A stretch of DNA of 64,000 nucleotides from Caballeronia novacaledonica (GTDB taxonomy: Bacteria; Pseudomonadota; Gammaproteobacteria; Burkholderiales; Burkholderiaceae), in the NCBI RefSeq assembly GCF_900258035.1, contig NZ_OGTP01000003.1:310001-374000 (forward strand), given 5' to 3'. Shown piece after piece: positions 62,608-64,000 of this stretch. The position numbers and the translations under genes are program-made. A model generated the notes under the pieces. It was not told where the DNA came from and made no database searches. It saw nothing but the letters and a program-made list of their open reading frames with translations. Every line of letters starts with the position of its first letter. The first letter of the stretch is position 1.

Positions 62608-63738
62608 CTAGGCAAGGCGCTTCGCGAGCTCCTCAGCGCGAGGGTGGTAGTAACGCATGAGCATACGCGGATCTTTATGTCCGGTTATTTTCGTCAATTC
62701 ATGCATTGGAAAGATGGAGGCCAAGCGTGATGTCGCTTCGTGTCGCAGATCGTGAAAGCGAAGGTCCGTTAGGAATTTGCTATTTGGTCTCGACTGGGTA
62801 GCCTTGGACTCTTCTACGTAGCGACTACGAGCACGCGATACTGCTCGCTCGAAAGCCCTAGTAACGGCGTCGCTCCGGATTTTAAATACGCGATCGGCTT
62901 CATCTTCGTAGCTTTCAGCCGTCCCAATCGTGGCGCTGTCCCGTGCGTCTCTTAGTGTCTGCAGCACCGCAACGGCGCGCGAAGACAATGGTACGTCACG
63001 CGCGTCCCCGTTTTTCGTTGACGGCAGGTGTACGACGCGGCGATTCAGGTCCACATGCACCCACAAGAGGGACACGATCTCTCCTCGGCGCATTGCTGTT
63101 TCGACCGCCAGCCAAATGATCGACGGCAGCAGCGGCGAACCGCTGGCCTTAGCTACTCGTTCGAGCTCCCCGTCTTGCGCGCCGCGCAACGATTCTGATT
63201 CTTCTCCGCCTGCCGCGCTGACGGCCGAGTCGGTGTCAGCGATGCGCCGAGTACGAGCGTTGTTAGGCTGCGGCTTTCGAACCAGTTCGACCGGATTGGA
63301 CAGGCTGTCCATGCCCCATTCTTTGCGGGCGATGTTGAAGACATGGGACAGTACCGCCAAGCGGCGTAGTACCGTCGCGGGCCTGTAGTCCTTCAGCCAT
63401 TGATCGCGGAGCTTCGCCACGTCTGCACTGCGGATTGTTGCGAGCGGCCGCCTCGCCAAGTCGATCGCCCTGCAGGTTTTTATGATGGACGACTCCTGCG
63501 CGGCTCCCTTCTTTGTCAGTGAGATTTCTTCCTCGTAACGTTGCAGCGCCTCAAAAAGCGTCGTCGCTTCGGCTTCACTACGGCTGACCCATACACCGCG
63601 CGACATTTCCGATTCGATCATGCTGGCCCAAGCCTCAGCCTCAGCTTTGGTGTTGAAGGTCTTGCTCTGCGCTGGATAGCCGCGCCGGCGAACCTGCGCC
63701 TCCCACTGGTATTGTCCACGCTTTCGTATGGTCGGCAT
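62608..63738 (-). CDS. int: Element integrase (tyrosine recombinase)
   Basis: The 376-residue protein starts MPTIRKRGQYQWEAQVRRRGYPAQ, an AP2-like arm-binding domain, then a core-binding SAM-like domain. The catalytic residues are R in AMRRGEIVSL, K in TKNGDARDVP, H and R in HDLRHEATSR, H in TGHKD, Y in MRYYHP. ATG at 63738 was chosen; the open frame extends upstream only into attR. It lies 94 bases from attR and far from the tRNA gene. It is expected to recombine at the 39-bp tRNA-derived site. Confidence 0.95.
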   Translation of the reverse strand: MPTIRKRGQYQWEAQVRRRGYPAQSKTFNTKAEAEAWASMIESEMSRGVWVSRSEAEATTLFEALQRYEEEISLTKKGAAQESSIIKTCRAIDLARRPLATIRSADVAKLRDQWLKDYRPATVLRRLAVLSHVFNIARKEWGMDSLSNPVELVRKPQPNNARTRRIADTDSAVSAAGGEESESLRGAQDGELERVAKASGSPLLPSIIWLAVETAMRRGEIVSLLWVHVDLNRRVVHLPSTKNGDARDVPLSSRAVAVLQTLRDARDSATIGTAESYEDEADRVFKIRSDAVTRAFERAVSRARSRYVEESKATQSRPNSKFLTDLRFHDLRHEATSRLASIFPMHELTKITGHKDPRMLMRYYHPRAEELAKRLA

Positions 63739-63831
63739 TTCTCGCTGTCTGCTCGAACGGTTGTGGCAAGATTGTGGCAAATAATCCGAAATAGCGCTAG
63801 AACCATTGCCGTAAAAGGCACCGTTTTTACA

Positions 63832-63870
63832 TTCGCAATGCGAAGGTCGGGAGTTCGATCCTCCTCCTCT
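63832..63870 (+). repeat. attR: distal 39-bp direct repeat of the tRNA 3' half
   Basis: Identical to 48114-48152. The bases that follow (ATCCATCACGAATTC) are a changed version of the tRNA end CCACCACGAATTC, as expected for a displaced tRNA tail no longer under selection. Confidence 0.92.
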
Positions 63871-63886
63871 ATCCATCACGAATTCA

Positions 63887-63916
63887 AGGGCTTGGCTCAA
63901 CCGCCAACCCCTTTTT
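63887..63916 (+). terminator. Displaced chromosomal terminator of tRNA-Ala
   Basis: AGGGCTTGGC and GCCAACCCCT pair with one mismatch around a 6-base loop, followed by five T residues. It follows attR directly and probably ended tRNA-Ala transcription before the element inserted. Confidence 0.7.
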
Positions 63917-63981
63917 CGCATTTGAACCCGCCGCCCCCATTCGCGCTAGACTCAATCCCACATCGAACGTCAAAGATCGCC

Positions 63982-64000
63982 ATGCATCTCAACATCCGCG
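63982..64000 (+). CDS. Start of the next chromosomal gene (cut by window edge)
   Basis: ATG at 63982 opens MHLNIR and runs off the window. Too short to identify; no strong SD site precedes it. Confidence 0.3.

Overview
The window is a chromosomal segment of a high-GC betaproteobacterium of the Burkholderia group (Burkholderia, Caballeronia or Paraburkholderia). This rests on gene content and on order seen in that group: hslVU-dksA, DUF484-xerC behind dapF, lpxL divergent from metK, coxSLMDEGI, and a cysteine-poor DksA. Positions 1 to about 48.1 kb are ordinary core chromosome. From 48.1 to 63.9 kb an integrated mobile element of about 15.8 kb interrupts it.

Core part: gshA (cut by the left edge), ada, a candidate small RNA, hslVU with a heat-shock-like promoter, dksA, a His-rich CobW-type metallochaperone, then rlmI, xerC, a DUF484 gene, dapF and lpxL on the minus strand. 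metK follows on the plus strand behind a long leader that can fold so as to hide its Shine-Dalgarno (SD) site. Next come an old yellow enzyme, a PhyH-type dioxygenase, an MscS channel, an aldo/keto reductase, fpr, a two-component pair and an amino acid permease. A seven-gene molybdenum hydroxylase operon (coxSLM plus maturation genes) spans 23.7-31.1 kb. Then follow PepSY and SrkA genes, two MFS transporters, LivK, a broken HugZ-like gene, an H-NS protein, a CDF exporter, Lrp, an exonuclease and an MBL hydrolase. rlpA and the rsmI/yraN/diaA/dolP cell-envelope cluster come before a cytochrome c.

Mobile part: the element sits in the 3' end of a tRNA-Ala(CGC) gene and is bounded by 39-bp direct repeats. 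A tyrosine integrase lies beside the distal repeat. The element has brought its own tRNA 3' end with a strong terminator; the displaced chromosomal terminator is still visible past the distal repeat. At the tRNA end lie an AlpA-like regulator, a plasmid-type RepA initiator and an origin-like region with four 17-bp repeats, DnaA-box-like sites and an AT-rich tract. Next is a transfer module: a TraK-like gene, an oriT that closely resembles the RP4/RK2 (IncP-1) oriT, and a TraJ gene. No relaxase or secretion genes are present. Just downstream are one exact and one near copy of the IncP-1 KorB operator (TTTAGCSGCTAAA). The simplest reading is an integrative element that parasitises IncP-1 plasmids: it would be mobilised by their TraI and transfer apparatus, and may sense KorB or use it for partition.

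The rest of the element is cargo: several unrecognised proteins, a four-gene minus-strand operon with a DUF4258-like protein, a small membrane protein, a second tyrosine recombinase, and a 1226-residue single-chain type IIG restriction-modification enzyme. Base composition by eye is mosaic, with the restriction gene and the four-gene operon clearly richer in AT than the chromosome.
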